Of a stretch of 64,000 bases of DNA, positions 32,937 through 41,450 are shown in pieces. The translations under genes and the position numbers were made by a program. The notes under the pieces are model-generated. The model was not told the origin of the DNA. It ran no database searches and was given only the letters and a program-made list of their open reading frames with translations. Position 1 is the first letter of the stretch. The number at the start of each line of letters is the position of its first letter. Origin of the DNA: DATJZH01 sp052146815 (GTDB lineage: Bacteria > Actinomycetota > Actinomycetes > Streptosporangiales > Streptosporangiaceae). Where the stretch lies: positions 1 through 64,000 of the forward strand of contig JBKQMG010000026.1 of the NCBI GenBank assembly GCA_052146815.1. Reading direction: 5' to 3'.

Positions 32937-33887
32937 TCAGTCGGGCAGCCGGAATTCGGCGAACAGGGCGCGGTGATCACTGTCAGCCAGCGAATGCACC
33001 GAGGTGGTGAGGACCGCGCAGCGCGGATCCACGAGGACGTGGTCGACCGTCACCAGGGCAGGCCGGCCGCTGGGCTCCGGCCCCCAGGTGGGAGCGAGGC
33101 CGTGGCCGGCCTGGCTGGCGGCGTCCACGTGGCCAAGGCGCAGCAGGCGGCGGAACTGGGCATGATCGAGGCTGGCGTTGTAGTCCCCGGCCAGGATCAC
33201 CGGCGGATCGCCCGGCGGCGGCAGCGCGGCCAGTTCACCGCGCCAGCGCGGGGCGGCGTGGCTGAACCAGGGCGGGATAGGCGGATGCGGGTGGACGCAG
33301 ACCATCTGCACGCTGCGTCCGGACGGCAGCTCCAGCCGGGCCGTGGGCTGGGATGCGTAGCTCGGCCCGATGAGCAGGCCCTCGCTGAGCGGGTAGCGGG
33401 CGTAGATGCCGCTGCCGCGGTACTGGTAACCCAAGATGTCGGGCATCTCGTAGGGCAGCAGCTCGGTCAGGCCGGCCTGCTTGAGCCGGGTCACTGCATC
33501 CTCCGTGAGCTCCTGCACGAACAGCACGTCCGCGCCCGTGCGGCGGACAAGGTCAACGAGCTGAGCACCCCCGGCCCGGCCGGTCAGCAGGTTGGCGGTC
33601 AGGACGCGCAGGACAGGCCCGCGGGCGGGCGGCCGGCGGCTCGGGATCGCGCGCGGCGCGACCACTGCGGCCAGGGCCGCGCTCGCGGCCGCGGCCGTGG
33701 CCGCCGGGCCCTTGCCGCGCAGCGTCAGGGCGGCCAGCGCCGCCGTCGCGGTGACATGCGGCGTCAGGGACAGCAGCGGCACGGCCACCCGCTCCAGCGG
33801 GCGGAACCGGTCGGCGGCCGCCAGCCGCGCCACCGTCCATCCGGCGAGAGCGCTGGCGACCGCCCATTCGAGGCGTGGTGAGGACAC
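32937..33887 (-). CDS. Endonuclease/exonuclease/phosphatase (EEP) family membrane protein
   Basis: A 316-residue protein with two or three N-terminal hydrophobic helices (about 10-85) followed by an EEP domain. Catalytic landmarks are LRVLTANLL, DVLFVQEL (Glu metal ligand), GDYNASLDH and the terminal SDHRAL. Relatives include nucleases and sphingomyelinase/inositol-phosphatase-type enzymes; with the membrane anchor an extracytoplasmic phosphodiesterase is most likely. The GTG read from 33887 is the predicted start. The gene precedes the DUF1707/PspC genes in the same direction but with no overlap. Confidence 0.83.
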   Translation of the reverse strand: MSSPRLEWAVASALAGWTVARLAAADRFRPLERVAVPLLSLTPHVTATAALAALTLRGKGPAATAAAASAALAAVVAPRAIPSRRPPARGPVLRVLTANLLTGRAGGAQLVDLVRRTGADVLFVQELTEDAVTRLKQAGLTELLPYEMPDILGYQYRGSGIYARYPLSEGLLIGPSYASQPTARLELPSGRSVQMVCVHPHPPIPPWFSHAAPRWRGELAALPPPGDPPVILAGDYNASLDHAQFRRLLRLGHVDAASQAGHGLAPTWGPEPSGRPALVTVDHVLVDPRCAVLTTSVHSLADSDHRALFAEFRLPD

Positions 33888-33932
33888 TGGCTCATATTTG
33901 CATGACCGGAGCCCGGATGAGCCCCGGTGGGC

Positions 33933-34412
33933 TCAGACACGGCGCCTGGGCCGCCTGTAGTGCAGCCACAGGAACGCGAGGAGACCGATCAGCAGCAGTG
34001 ATGGGTGCGGCCAGGCCAGCGCCCGGCCGACCACTGCGGCCACCACGACGATGAGGGCCAGCAGCAGGAAGCGATGCACGGCGGGGCGCCCCTGCGGCGG
34101 CCCGCCGCGTGCCCCCGACTGGGAGCCCGCGGCCCGGTCGGCCCCCCGCCCTGGCGCCGGCTGGAGGTCGTCGGCCTCGGGCAGATCGGCGAGCAGGCCG
34201 TCCAGATCCCGACGGGTCTTGGCCTTCATGGCCTGATCGAGTCGCTCGTCGAACTCGGCCTGGTCCAGCCGCCCCTCCCCGTAGTTCGCGGACAGACGAT
34301 CGGTCACTTCGGTACGTTCGGCGTCAGAGACCCGCAGGTCAGGGTTGACGTAACTGGAGCGGCGACGGGACATCCGGCCGCGTGACCGCGGCGGACTGGA
34401 CGGCACTGGCAT
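33933..34412 (-). CDS. DUF1707 SHOCT-like domain membrane protein
   Basis: A 159-residue protein. The DUF1707 block LRVSDAERTEVTDRLSANYGEGRLDQAEFDERLDQAMKAKTRRDLDGLLADLP (about 26-78) is typical of actinobacterial membrane-stress proteins. A linker of Gly/Arg/Pro then leads to two short C-terminal membrane helices (FLLLALIVVVAAVVGRALAW; LLLIGLLAFLWL) and a basic end. The ATG read from 34412 has GGAGGT eight bases upstream; ATG 34373 is an alternative. Its place beside two PspC genes and a sensor kinase suggests an envelope function. Confidence 0.82.
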   Translation of the reverse strand: MPVPSSPPRSRGRMSRRRSSYVNPDLRVSDAERTEVTDRLSANYGEGRLDQAEFDERLDQAMKAKTRRDLDGLLADLPEADDLQPAPGRGADRAAGSQSGARGGPPQGRPAVHRFLLLALIVVVAAVVGRALAWPHPSLLLIGLLAFLWLHYRRPRRRV

Positions 34413-34443
34413 TGGATGTGACCTCCGTGGTCAACGTTCCCGG

Positions 34444-34731
34444 TCAGCGGGACCGGGTCTGCCGGGACTGGACGAACTGGCCGGCGATGGACTGCTCGCA
34501 GCCCTCCTCGGGAATGAGCAGCCAGCCCGCCACGTACAGGGGTACGGCGGCTCCGCCCATGACGGCGAGCACGGCCAGGACGACGCGGACGGCAGTCACG
34601 TCCACGCCGAGGTAGCGGGCGATGCCGGCGGCGACTCCCGCGAGCATCCGGTCGTGGACGGGACGCCGCAGCGGCTGCGGACGAGTCTGGCTGTCGGTGT
34701 CCTGGGCTTCGGTGAAAGTTGCTGTGTTCAT
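34444..34731 (-). CDS. PspC domain protein
   Basis: A 95-residue small membrane protein. The PspC domain is complete: RPVHDRMLAGVAAGIARYLGVDVTAVRVVLAVLAVMGGAAVPLYVAGWLLIPEE. It ends with a short basic tail. I start it at the ATG at 34731 because MNTATFTEAQDTDSQ leads directly to the domain; longer frames upstream are the complement of the kinase gene. It is divergent from the PspC-kinase gene, from which it may have been duplicated. PspC proteins sense or guard membrane integrity. Confidence 0.88.
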   Translation of the reverse strand: MNTATFTEAQDTDSQTRPQPLRRPVHDRMLAGVAAGIARYLGVDVTAVRVVLAVLAVMGGAAVPLYVAGWLLIPEEGCEQSIAGQFVQSRQTRSR

Positions 34732-34861
34732 GGCTCCAGCGTGCGGCCGCGGGCCGGCCAGGGGTATCGGGAAGACCCCTGATCTGACCCTGAGGCCAGT
34801 ACGGCTGGCATCAGGGTTGTGCCTGATAGCCGGGCGCGCTCCGGCGCGCGATGATGGGAAC

Positions 34862-36343
34862 GTGCAGGAAACAGGCAGTCCCTTGCCAGACGGCCGGCCG
34901 CCGCGGGAGCCGCACGGCGGGTGGGAGCCGGACCCCAGCAGGCCGGACCCCAGCAGGCCGGACCGCAGCTGGCCGGGCCCCAGCAGGCCGGACCGCGGCT
35001 GGCCGGGCCCCAGCGGGCCGGACCGCGGCTGGCCGGACCGCGGCCCCTGGCGCGGCGGCCCCGGCTGGCGCAGGCACGGCGGCGGCCGGTGGGCGCAGGG
35101 CCCGAGGAAGGCCGGCCCGCTGCGCCGGGACCGGGAGGACGGCAGGGTCGGCGGGGTAGCCGCCGGGCTTTCGGCGCGAACCGGCCTGGACGTGACTGTC
35201 GTGCGCACGGCCTTCCTCGTGGCCGCCCTGATCAGCGGGTTCGGCGCGGCGGCCTACGTGCTCGCCTGGCTGCTCGTGCCCGCCGAGGGCCACGAGCACA
35301 ACATCGCGGACAAGGCGATGACAGACCGCCGCGGAATCGCGCTGGTCGCCGGTCTCGGCTCCCTGCTGCTGGTCGTGCTCGTGATCTCCTCCGCGCTCGG
35401 CGCCGCGTGGCTCGGCTCGCTGGCCTGGCCGCTGGTGATCAGCGTGGCCGGGATCGTGCTGATCTGGCGGAACGCCCCGGCCGAGGAGCAGGCGACGATG
35501 CACACTCTCGCCGAGCCGCTACTCGGGGTCGCCGGCGCCCGGGGCCGGTCCCGGATGGTGCTGCGGACCGCGGTCGCGGCCCTGCTGCTCACCGCCGGCC
35601 TGCTGGCGCTGCTGCACGGGCATGCGATCCGCTATGCACTGCGCCCGCTGGCCGGGCTGGCCCTAGTGATCGCCGCCATCGTCGTGCTGCTCGGCCCATG
35701 GTGGATGCGGATCGCCCGTGATCTCGTTGTCGAGCGCCAGGCGCGGGTCCGGGCCGAAGAGCGCGCGGACATGGCCGCGCGGGTGCATGACTCGGTGCTA
35801 CAGACGCTCGCCCTGATCCAGCGTCGCGCCGACGAGCCGCAGCAGGTCGTCCAGCTGGCCCGGGCTCAGGAACGCGAGCTGCGGTCCTGGCTGTTCGACG
35901 GCCGGGCGCCCGGCTCGATGACCGACGGGGCGATAACCTTCGCCGCCGGGGTCCGGCTCATCCAGCAGGACGTGGAAGCTCAGCACGGGGTGGCGGTCGA
36001 GGCCGTCACGGTCGGCGACTGCGCGCTCGACGATGACCTGCGGGCCCTGCTGGCCGCGGCGCGCGAGGCAACCGTCAACGCGGCGAAGTGGTCAGGTGCC
36101 AGCGTCGTCTCGCTGTTCGCCGAGGTCGAGCCGGCCGCAGTATCGCTGTTCGTGCGTGATCGCGGCCGGGGATTCGACCCCGCCGCGGTGCCGGGCGACC
36201 GGAAGGGCCTGGCCGAGTCCGTCCACGCCAGGATGAGCCGCCGGGGCGGCTCGGTGACCGTGCGCAGCACTCAGGGCGAGGGCACCGAAATATCGCTGAC
36301 CATGCCGCGTGCCGCCGGCGAGCGCCAGCCCAGCCGGACATGA
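34862..36343 (+). CDS. PspC-domain sensor histidine kinase
   Basis: A 493-residue kinase. An N-terminal Pro/Asp/Arg/Trp pentapeptide repeat region (about residues 22-62) is followed by a PspC domain (RDREDGRVGGVAAGLSARTGLDVTVVRTAFLVAALISGFGAAAYVLAWLLVP), four or so membrane helices, a HisKA_3-type dimerisation helix (MAARVHDSVLQTLALIQRRAD, His in RVHDSV) and an HATPase with DRGRGFDPAAVPGDRKGL. This is the architecture of LiaS/PspC-type envelope-stress kinases. GTG 34862 is the start, with GGGAAC upstream. The response regulator overlaps its stop (ATGA). Confidence 0.88.
   Translation: MQETGSPLPDGRPPREPHGGWEPDPSRPDPSRPDRSWPGPSRPDRGWPGPSGPDRGWPDRGPWRGGPGWRRHGGGRWAQGPRKAGPLRRDREDGRVGGVAAGLSARTGLDVTVVRTAFLVAALISGFGAAAYVLAWLLVPAEGHEHNIADKAMTDRRGIALVAGLGSLLLVVLVISSALGAAWLGSLAWPLVISVAGIVLIWRNAPAEEQATMHTLAEPLLGVAGARGRSRMVLRTAVAALLLTAGLLALLHGHAIRYALRPLAGLALVIAAIVVLLGPWWMRIARDLVVERQARVRAEERADMAARVHDSVLQTLALIQRRADEPQQVVQLARAQERELRSWLFDGRAPGSMTDGAITFAAGVRLIQQDVEAQHGVAVEAVTVGDCALDDDLRALLAAAREATVNAAKWSGASVVSLFAEVEPAAVSLFVRDRGRGFDPAAVPGDRKGLAESVHARMSRRGGSVTVRSTQGEGTEISLTMPRAAGERQPSRT
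34927..35046 (+). repeat. Eight tandem 15-bp units inside the kinase gene
   Basis: Eight consecutive 15-bp units beginning with GCCGG encode pentapeptides of the form P-D/G-P/R-S/G-R/W (PDPSR, PDRSW, PGPSR, PDRGW). The unit length is a multiple of three, so copy-number change keeps the frame. Alternating PDR and PGP units suggest a 30-bp higher-order unit. Confidence 0.85.
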
Positions 36344-37023
36344 CCGGTCCCGGCCCGCGCCCGCGGGCGGACGCCAGGCCGCGGGTCTTTCTCGTCGACG
36401 ATCACGGCCTGTTCCGGTCCGGGGTGCGCTCCGAGCTGGGCGACCAGGTCGAGGTAGTCGGCGAGGCCGATGACGTCGGACCCGCGATCCGGCTGATCGG
36501 CGAGAGCCTGCCGGACGTGGTCCTCCTCGACGTGCACATGCCCGGCGGCGGCGGCCAGGCGGTGGTAACGGCGGTGAAAGCCGGGCACCCGCAGGTCAGG
36601 TTTCTTGCCCTGTCTGCCTCCGACGCCCCCGAGGATGTCATCGCCGTCATCCGCGCGGGTGCGCGCGGTTACGTCACCAAGACCATCTCCGGCCCCGAGC
36701 TGGTCGATGCGATCTACCGGGTCGCCGCCGGGGATGCGGTGTTCTCGCCGCGGCTGGCCGGGTTCGTCCTCGACGCTTTCGCCTCGCTGCCGGCGGCCGG
36801 CCAGCTGGCGCCCGCGTTCGATCCGGAACTGGACCAGCTCACCGCCCGCGAGCGCGAGGTCCTGCGGCTGATCGCACGCGGCTACACCTACAAGGAGATC
36901 GCCAGGGAGCTGTTCATCTCCGGCAAGACGGTCGAGAGCCACGTGTCCTCAGTGCTGCGCAAGCTCCAGCTCTCCACGCGGCACCAGCTGACCCGGTGGG
37001 CGACGGACCGGCGCCTGGCCTGA
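36340..37023 (+). CDS. LuxR/NarL-type response regulator
   Basis: A 227-residue regulator. Receiver domain residues: DDH near 20-22, the phosphoacceptor in VVLLDVHMP and K in TKTI. The DNA-binding HTH is LTAREREVLRLIARGYTYKEIARELFISGKTVESHVSSVLRKL. It is translationally coupled to the PspC kinase (ATGA overlap) and is its obvious partner. Targets probably include the PspC/DUF1707 genes nearby, although no binding site can be pointed out. Confidence 0.92.
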   Translation: MTGPGPRPRADARPRVFLVDDHGLFRSGVRSELGDQVEVVGEADDVGPAIRLIGESLPDVVLLDVHMPGGGGQAVVTAVKAGHPQVRFLALSASDAPEDVIAVIRAGARGYVTKTISGPELVDAIYRVAAGDAVFSPRLAGFVLDAFASLPAAGQLAPAFDPELDQLTAREREVLRLIARGYTYKEIARELFISGKTVESHVSSVLRKLQLSTRHQLTRWATDRRLA

Positions 37024-37407
37024 CCTGCCCTGCATGTCGAGGTCGCGCGCCAGCGCAGCCCGTTCACCGGCGTCGGACGCGATTACGCCGCGGCCGCCCG
37101 GTCAGTCGCCGCGACCGCCAGGTACGGCAGTGGGCACGCCTACCGGCAGGGCATACGCTCGATCACGTGCCCGGTACTGCTGCCGCACGGCGACAGGGAC
37201 CGGCTGGTGCCGGTGGCGGCGGCCCGCGCCCATCCGGCCTGGTCACTGGTCGTGCTGTCCGGCGCCGGTCATGCGCCTCAGCTGGAAGCGCCGCGGGAAT
37301 GCGCGGCGGTGATCACGACGTGGCTCGGGTGCAGCGGCGGCAGCGCCGCTGCGGCGGCCGTGAGGGGAAGGGCCGATGGCAGACGACAGGACGAGCACGC
37401 CGGGTGA
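37024..37407 (+). pseudogene. C-terminal remnant of an alpha/beta-hydrolase
   Basis: Directly after the regulator stop an open frame without a plausible start reads HVEVARQRSPFTGVGRDYAAAARSVAATARYGSGHAYRQGIRSITCPVLLPHGDRDRLVPVAAARAHPAW, then VVLSGAGHAPQLEAPRECAAVITTWL. The HGDRDRLVP strand (catalytic Asp) and GAGHAPQLE (catalytic His) are the last third of an alpha/beta-hydrolase. The nucleophile half is gone. A deletion presumably joined it to the end of the regulator gene. Confidence 0.65.
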
Positions 37408-37780
37408 CCCGTCCGGCTGGATGCGGGATTTCCTCGCCCAGCTCCGCTGGGTCACCGAGCGGATGGAAGGGCTGACCGACCTCGGCCGCGCGGTGCCGTC
37501 CGTGCCGTCGCTGGCCAGCCAGGCCGGCTGGCCGGCCCCCGGGGCTCTTTCGGCCGCGCAGCTGAATTCGATCGCGGCCAGTGTCGCCGCCCAGCGCCGC
37601 AGCGTGGATGCGCTCAAGACGCAGCTGTCGGCCTTTGACGAGCAGCTGGCCGTGTTCGAGCAGATCATCGAGCCGCTCGCCGAGTGGACGAGAACCTGGG
37701 CCGATTTTGAGGCGCGCATGCTGAACACCCGCCGGGAGACGGGCGGGCCGGCCGCAGGCGACCAAGCGGCCGGGTCCTGA
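37376..37780 (+). CDS. Small helical protein of unknown function
   Basis: A 134-residue protein that I do not recognise. The sequence between 12 and 115 is predicted mostly helical, with amphipathic stretches (SVAAQRRSVDALKTQLSAFDEQLAVFEQIIEPLAEWTRTWADFE) that could form a coiled coil. There is no signal peptide or membrane helix. GGGGAAGGG precedes the ATG at good spacing. Its start overlaps the end of the hydrolase remnant in a different frame. A strong hairpin follows the stop. Coiled-coil proteins of this shape occur beside polyhydroxyalkanoate or carrier genes, but nothing here supports that. Confidence 0.6.
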   Translation: MADDRTSTPGDPSGWMRDFLAQLRWVTERMEGLTDLGRAVPSVPSLASQAGWPAPGALSAAQLNSIAASVAAQRRSVDALKTQLSAFDEQLAVFEQIIEPLAEWTRTWADFEARMLNTRRETGGPAAGDQAAGS

Positions 37781-37787
37781 CCGGGTG

Positions 37788-37830
37788 ATGGCCCGGGGCT
37801 CATGGCAAGGGGCCATCAGCCCCGGGCCAT
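37788..37830 (+). terminator. Strong nested hairpin terminator
   Basis: ATGGCCCGGGGCT (37788-37800) pairs perfectly with AGCCCCGGGCCAT (37818-37830); the loop itself holds ATGGC/GCCAT (37802-37806/37812-37816). It starts eight bases after a stop codon. No U-run is present. Confidence 0.7.
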
Positions 37831-37955
37831 GAGCCCTCGAGGCCCAGCAGGAGGGACGTGTGGGCTGCCCGCCGGCGGGTGGGGAACGTCACTACTGCTT
37901 CAGCGTGGCGTCGCCGGCGCGTGGCCGCGCTGCCGTGTGGTGACGCTGCGGCTGG

Positions 37956-38126
37956 ATGAGGCCAAGGCGTGATGACCGCGCCCGGTACAAGTTCCCCTAC
38001 GGGGACTTCGCCCAGATACACCGCTGCGCGGTGATCTCGGCCGAGTCACGCGCCGGTCAGTACGGTCACCCCGATGTCGAGAAGGCCGCGCATCATCTGC
38101 TCGGAATGCTCGACGAGCTGATGTAA
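37956..38126 (+). CDS. Short ORF, 56 residues, unknown
   Basis: ATG 37956 to TAA 38124-38126 gives a 56-residue basic-to-acidic peptide whose core RYKFPYGDFAQIHRCAVISAESRAGQYGHPDVEKAAHHLLGMLDEL looks protein-like (mixed residues, conserved-looking YGDF and ISAESRAGQY). There is no good ribosome binding site, so it may be a gene remnant whose start was lost. I do not know its family. Confidence 0.4.
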   Translation: MRPRRDDRARYKFPYGDFAQIHRCAVISAESRAGQYGHPDVEKAAHHLLGMLDELM

Positions 38127-38282
38127 CCGCCACGCCGTCTGCTCAGGCCGGGCCGCGAGCTGCGCCCCCGCGCAAGGTGCCGACGGGACGCCGCAGCATG
38201 CCCTCAGGTCCTCGTTGACAAACTGCCGCGAACCCCACGACGATCGCCCTAGTCAGTCGCGGCTACCCGTCAGGAGCACCAG

Positions 38283-38782
38283 GTGCGCATCGCCAACATC
38301 GCCGGGCGTCTCGCCCTCCTCGACCCGGCCGGCCAGGCGATCGATGCCGAGCAGGCCAGCAGCGGCTGGTTCGGCGCCAGCGCGCAGGCGGTCTACGACC
38401 GGCGGGACGAATTCCGCGCCTGGGCGGCCGCCACGGCACTGCCCGCCGGGCAGCCGTTCGATTCCGCGCAGCTCGGCTCGCCCGCGCCGACGCCCCGCCA
38501 GGCGCGGCGCCAGCGCGATGCTGGCAGGCCACCCGGACCGGCATGTCTGGGCCTCGGGCGCCATCATGCCGGCTCGAACTTCTTCTGGTACCTGAAAGAT
38601 CCGGCGGGCAACTTCAGCGAGTATTACTCCGATATGGACTGCATCGTCGACGACCAGCTGTGGACACCCGAGGCGCTGGAGGGAGCCAGGGGCCTGTTCA
38701 GCTGGGACCGCCGCCGCCGCCCTCTTTCCTGCATCCCGACGACCTGGCCGCGATGATGACCGGCGCGCACGCGAAAGGCTGA
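38283..38782 (+). pseudogene. Joined remnant: FAH-type hydrolase N-terminus and VOC dioxygenase C-terminus
   Basis: From GTG 38283 (AGGAG upstream) the first ~65 residues, MRIANIAGRLALLDPAGQAID onward, match the N-terminal domain of fumarylacetoacetate-hydrolase family proteins. The sequence then changes near 38500 to MLAGHPDRHVW and, in another frame, LGRHHAGSNFFWYLKDPAGNFSEYYSDMDCIVDDQLWTPEAL, which is the C-terminal part of an extradiol-dioxygenase-type VOC protein; a third frame carries GPPPPPSFLHPDDLAAMMTGAHAKG to the stop. Two neighbouring ring-cleavage genes seem to have been joined by a deletion and then frameshifted. Confidence 0.7.
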
Positions 38783-38784
38783 CC

Positions 38785-39267
38785 GTGGACCAAGAGCAGC
38801 GCCGGCAGTTCGTCCGGGATCACCGTACCTGCGTCTTCGGCTATGCCCGCCAGCAGGACGGCCCGGCGATGACCGTCGTCTACTACGTCACCGACGGAGA
38901 CGACATCCTCATCTCCACGATGGCGCAGCGCAGCAAGGCCATGGCGGTCGACCGCGATCCGCGGGTCAGCCTGTGCGTGCTGGACGAGAACTGGCCGGTC
39001 ACCTACCTTCAGGTCTACGGCACGGCCGTGGTGGAGCGAGACCAGGAGCAGGCCGCCGACCTGCTGCGGCGGATCATCGAGCTGATGGCCGGCCAGCCGG
39101 TTCCGGGCGAGCGCCGGGAGCAGATCGCCAAGCTCGCCAGGGAGGAGGAGCGGGTCGTGCTGCGGGTCACCCCGCACGCGACTTTCGCGACGCCACCGCG
39201 GCATGTCAGCAAGATGCAGGACATCGACACTCTCACTCACTCGACCAGCTCGAGCCTGGCCTGGTGA
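38785..39267 (+). CDS. PPOX-class F420-dependent oxidoreductase
   Basis: A 160-residue split-barrel flavin/deazaflavin-binding protein. MTVVYYVTDGDDILISTMAQRSKAMAVDRDPRVSLCVLDENWPVTYLQVYGTA is the standard core of the actinobacterial F420-binding PPOX family, which reduces quinones, biliverdin or other small molecules. GTG 38785 comes two bases after the VOC remnant stop, so the gene was probably part of the same operon before decay. The substrate is unknown. It stands 84 bases before the amidohydrolase gene in the same direction. Confidence 0.83.
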   Translation: MDQEQRRQFVRDHRTCVFGYARQQDGPAMTVVYYVTDGDDILISTMAQRSKAMAVDRDPRVSLCVLDENWPVTYLQVYGTAVVERDQEQAADLLRRIIELMAGQPVPGERREQIAKLAREEERVVLRVTPHATFATPPRHVSKMQDIDTLTHSTSSSLAW

Positions 39268-39351
39268 CCACGCCGCTCACCGGGCGGCCGCGGGCAAGCA
39301 GAACGGCTGAGGCGGGCTCGCGTCCGGCGCCCCGCGATCAAAGGAGATCCA

Positions 39352-40812
39352 GTGAGCAGTCCTGAGTCCGACGCGACTGTCGGCGAGCTGGCGCAGGGGC
39401 GCCCGGTCATGTTCCGCCACGCCACGGTACTCACCGCGGATGCCGCCGGCACCGTGATCGAGGATGGCGACGTGCTCGTCGACGGCGAGCAGATCCGGGC
39501 GGTCGGCCATGCGCTTGACGTGCCGGAGGCCGCCGTCGAGATCGACGCCACGGGCGGCATCCTGATGCCGGGCATGGTGGACACTCACCGGCACATGTGG
39601 CAGACGGCCCAGCGCGCGCTCGGCGCCGACTGGTCGCTGACCAATTACTTCTACTTCTACTACGTGAACTGGGGCCACATCATGCGCCCCGCTGACGTCT
39701 ACGCGGGGAACCTGCTGGCGGCCATCGAGTCAGTCGACGCCGGCGTGACGACGACGGTGGACTGGTCGCACGGGCTGCGCACCGTCGAGCACGGCGAGGC
39801 GGCGCTGGACGCGCTGGAGTCGGTGCCGGGCCGTTTCGTGCTGGCCTACGGCAACCTGGCGCAGGCACCGTGGGAATGGACGGCCAGCAAGGAATTCCGG
39901 GACTTCGCGGACCGCCGGCTGGCCGGCCTCAGCGGCCTGGTCAGCTGGCAGCTCGCTTTCGACGTGACCGGCGATCCGCAGTTCCCCGAGGCGGCCGCCT
40001 TCGCCGCGGCGCGGGAGCTGGGCGCGATCGTGACCACCCACAGCGGGGTGTGGGGGGTGACCGGCGACGACAGCATCCGGCTCATGGCCGACCACGGCTA
40101 CCTGACCGACAAGGTCCGGCACGTGCATGTCTCCACTCTGTCGGAGGACTCTTACCACCGGATCGCCGCGTCCGGCGGGCAGGCGTCGGTCGCGGCGGAG
40201 AGCGAATGCAGCGCGGGGCAGGGCTTCCCGTCGAGCTTTGTCCTGCGCCGCTACGGCATCCCCATCTCGCTGTCGGTCGACACCAGCGTGTGGTGGAGCG
40301 CGGACATGTTCTCCGCGATGCGCGCGACCCTGAACGCCGACCGGATACGCGAGCACCAGCTGGCGCACGAGCGCGGCGAGACCGTGACGAACCTGCAGCT
40401 GCGCGCCGACGAGGTGGTCCGCTACGCCACCCAGGGCGGCGCCGATCACATCGGCCTCAGTGACCAGATAGGCAGCATCACGGCCGGCAAGAAGGCCGAT
40501 CTGGTGCTGCTGCGCAACGACGCCTCGCCCGTCATGTTCCCGATCCTGAACCCGGCCGGGCACGTGGTGTTCCAGGGCCAGCGCGGCGACGTGCACACGG
40601 TCATGGTCAACGGCAAGGTACTCAAGTATGACCACCGGCTGCTGCTCGCCGACCGGGTCGCCGAGGCCCGGCGCGTGATCGCCGAAAGCGTGGAGCACGT
40701 GCGGTCCGCGATGGGGCCGGCGTGGGAGCAGACCATGCACCCCGACCGCCTCGCCGCCGAGCCGGTGGACAACCCCTATCAGTACAGCGATTTCCACCAC
40801 GAGACCCCCTGA
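39352..40812 (+). CDS. Amidohydrolase-superfamily enzyme (cytosine deaminase/AtzA-TrzN-like)
   Basis: A 486-residue metal-dependent hydrolase. The first metal site is DTHRHMWQ (HxH); further ligands are expected at the His of TTHSG and the Asp of SVDTSVWW. The C-terminal ADHIGLSDQIGSITAGKKADLVLL is the usual end of the beta-sandwich. Relatives deaminate or dechlorinate N-heterocycles (cytosine, S-adenosylhomocysteine, triazines). GTG 39352 has AAGGAG at good spacing. An NTF2-like gene follows 23 bases later. With neighbouring catabolic remnants a role in heterocycle breakdown is plausible but unproven. Confidence 0.87.
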   Translation: MSSPESDATVGELAQGRPVMFRHATVLTADAAGTVIEDGDVLVDGEQIRAVGHALDVPEAAVEIDATGGILMPGMVDTHRHMWQTAQRALGADWSLTNYFYFYYVNWGHIMRPADVYAGNLLAAIESVDAGVTTTVDWSHGLRTVEHGEAALDALESVPGRFVLAYGNLAQAPWEWTASKEFRDFADRRLAGLSGLVSWQLAFDVTGDPQFPEAAAFAAARELGAIVTTHSGVWGVTGDDSIRLMADHGYLTDKVRHVHVSTLSEDSYHRIAASGGQASVAAESECSAGQGFPSSFVLRRYGIPISLSVDTSVWWSADMFSAMRATLNADRIREHQLAHERGETVTNLQLRADEVVRYATQGGADHIGLSDQIGSITAGKKADLVLLRNDASPVMFPILNPAGHVVFQGQRGDVHTVMVNGKVLKYDHRLLLADRVAEARRVIAESVEHVRSAMGPAWEQTMHPDRLAAEPVDNPYQYSDFHHETP

Positions 40813-40835
40813 CCAGCGCCAGAAGGGAAGCAGCC

Positions 40836-41216
40836 GTGCCCGATGACAGCGAGGCGGCCGCGCAGGTCGCGGCCGCCGAGGACCAGCGGTACGCCGCGAT
40901 GCTGGCCGGCGACACGTCCGCGCTCGCGCAGCTGCTCTCTGACCGGCTGACCTATGTCCACTCCAGTGCCCTGCTCGACACCAGGCAGTCGCTCCTGGCC
41001 AAGATCAGTGGCCGGTCCATTGTCTACTCCGCCGTCGATCATCCGGTCCGCCAGATCGTCGTGCTCTGCGACGCCGTCCTGGTGACCGGCGAGATGCACG
41101 CGAGCGTCCTGGTCGACGGCGAGCCCAGGCGGGTGGACAGCAGCGTGCTGGCGGTCTGGGCGGCCGAGGACGGCGCCTGGCGGCTTGCTGCCTTCCAGGC
41201 CACTCCCCTGCCCTGA
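40836..41216 (+). CDS. NTF2-like (DUF4440) small protein
   Basis: A 126-residue SnoaL/NTF2-fold protein: AAEDQRYAAMLAGDTSALAQLLSDRLTYVHSSALLDTRQSLLAKISG and the C-terminal WAAEDGAWRLAAFQATPLP are the typical DUF4440 ends. Members are isomerases, hydratases or ligand-binding proteins. GTG 40836 has AGAAGGGAAG just upstream. It follows the amidohydrolase closely and probably works on the same pathway. The 234 bases after it carry no gene. Confidence 0.78.
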   Translation: MPDDSEAAAQVAAAEDQRYAAMLAGDTSALAQLLSDRLTYVHSSALLDTRQSLLAKISGRSIVYSAVDHPVRQIVVLCDAVLVTGEMHASVLVDGEPRRVDSSVLAVWAAEDGAWRLAAFQATPLP

Positions 41217-41450
41217 CCGGGATCCGCGCCGCCGTGAAGGCGGCATGCGGCCGGTATCAGCGGCACACCGCGGCCCGGCCCGGATCAGGCTGCCGGGCCG
41301 CAGCCAGGGCGCGGCGATGGACTTTCGCCCGCTGGCGTGGGATCACAGTCGTATCAGGAGCCACCGCCCGGTCTCCGCTAGGTGAGGGCGCCTGGTATCG
41401 GCGCCTGGCCCGGATGGGAACGGCGCACGACCTCTGAAAGGGGCAACACG

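Noticed and set aside
34622..34861. N-terminal extension of the PspC kinase from 34622
   Set aside because: This part is the complement of the divergent PspC gene; GTG 34862 is a better start.
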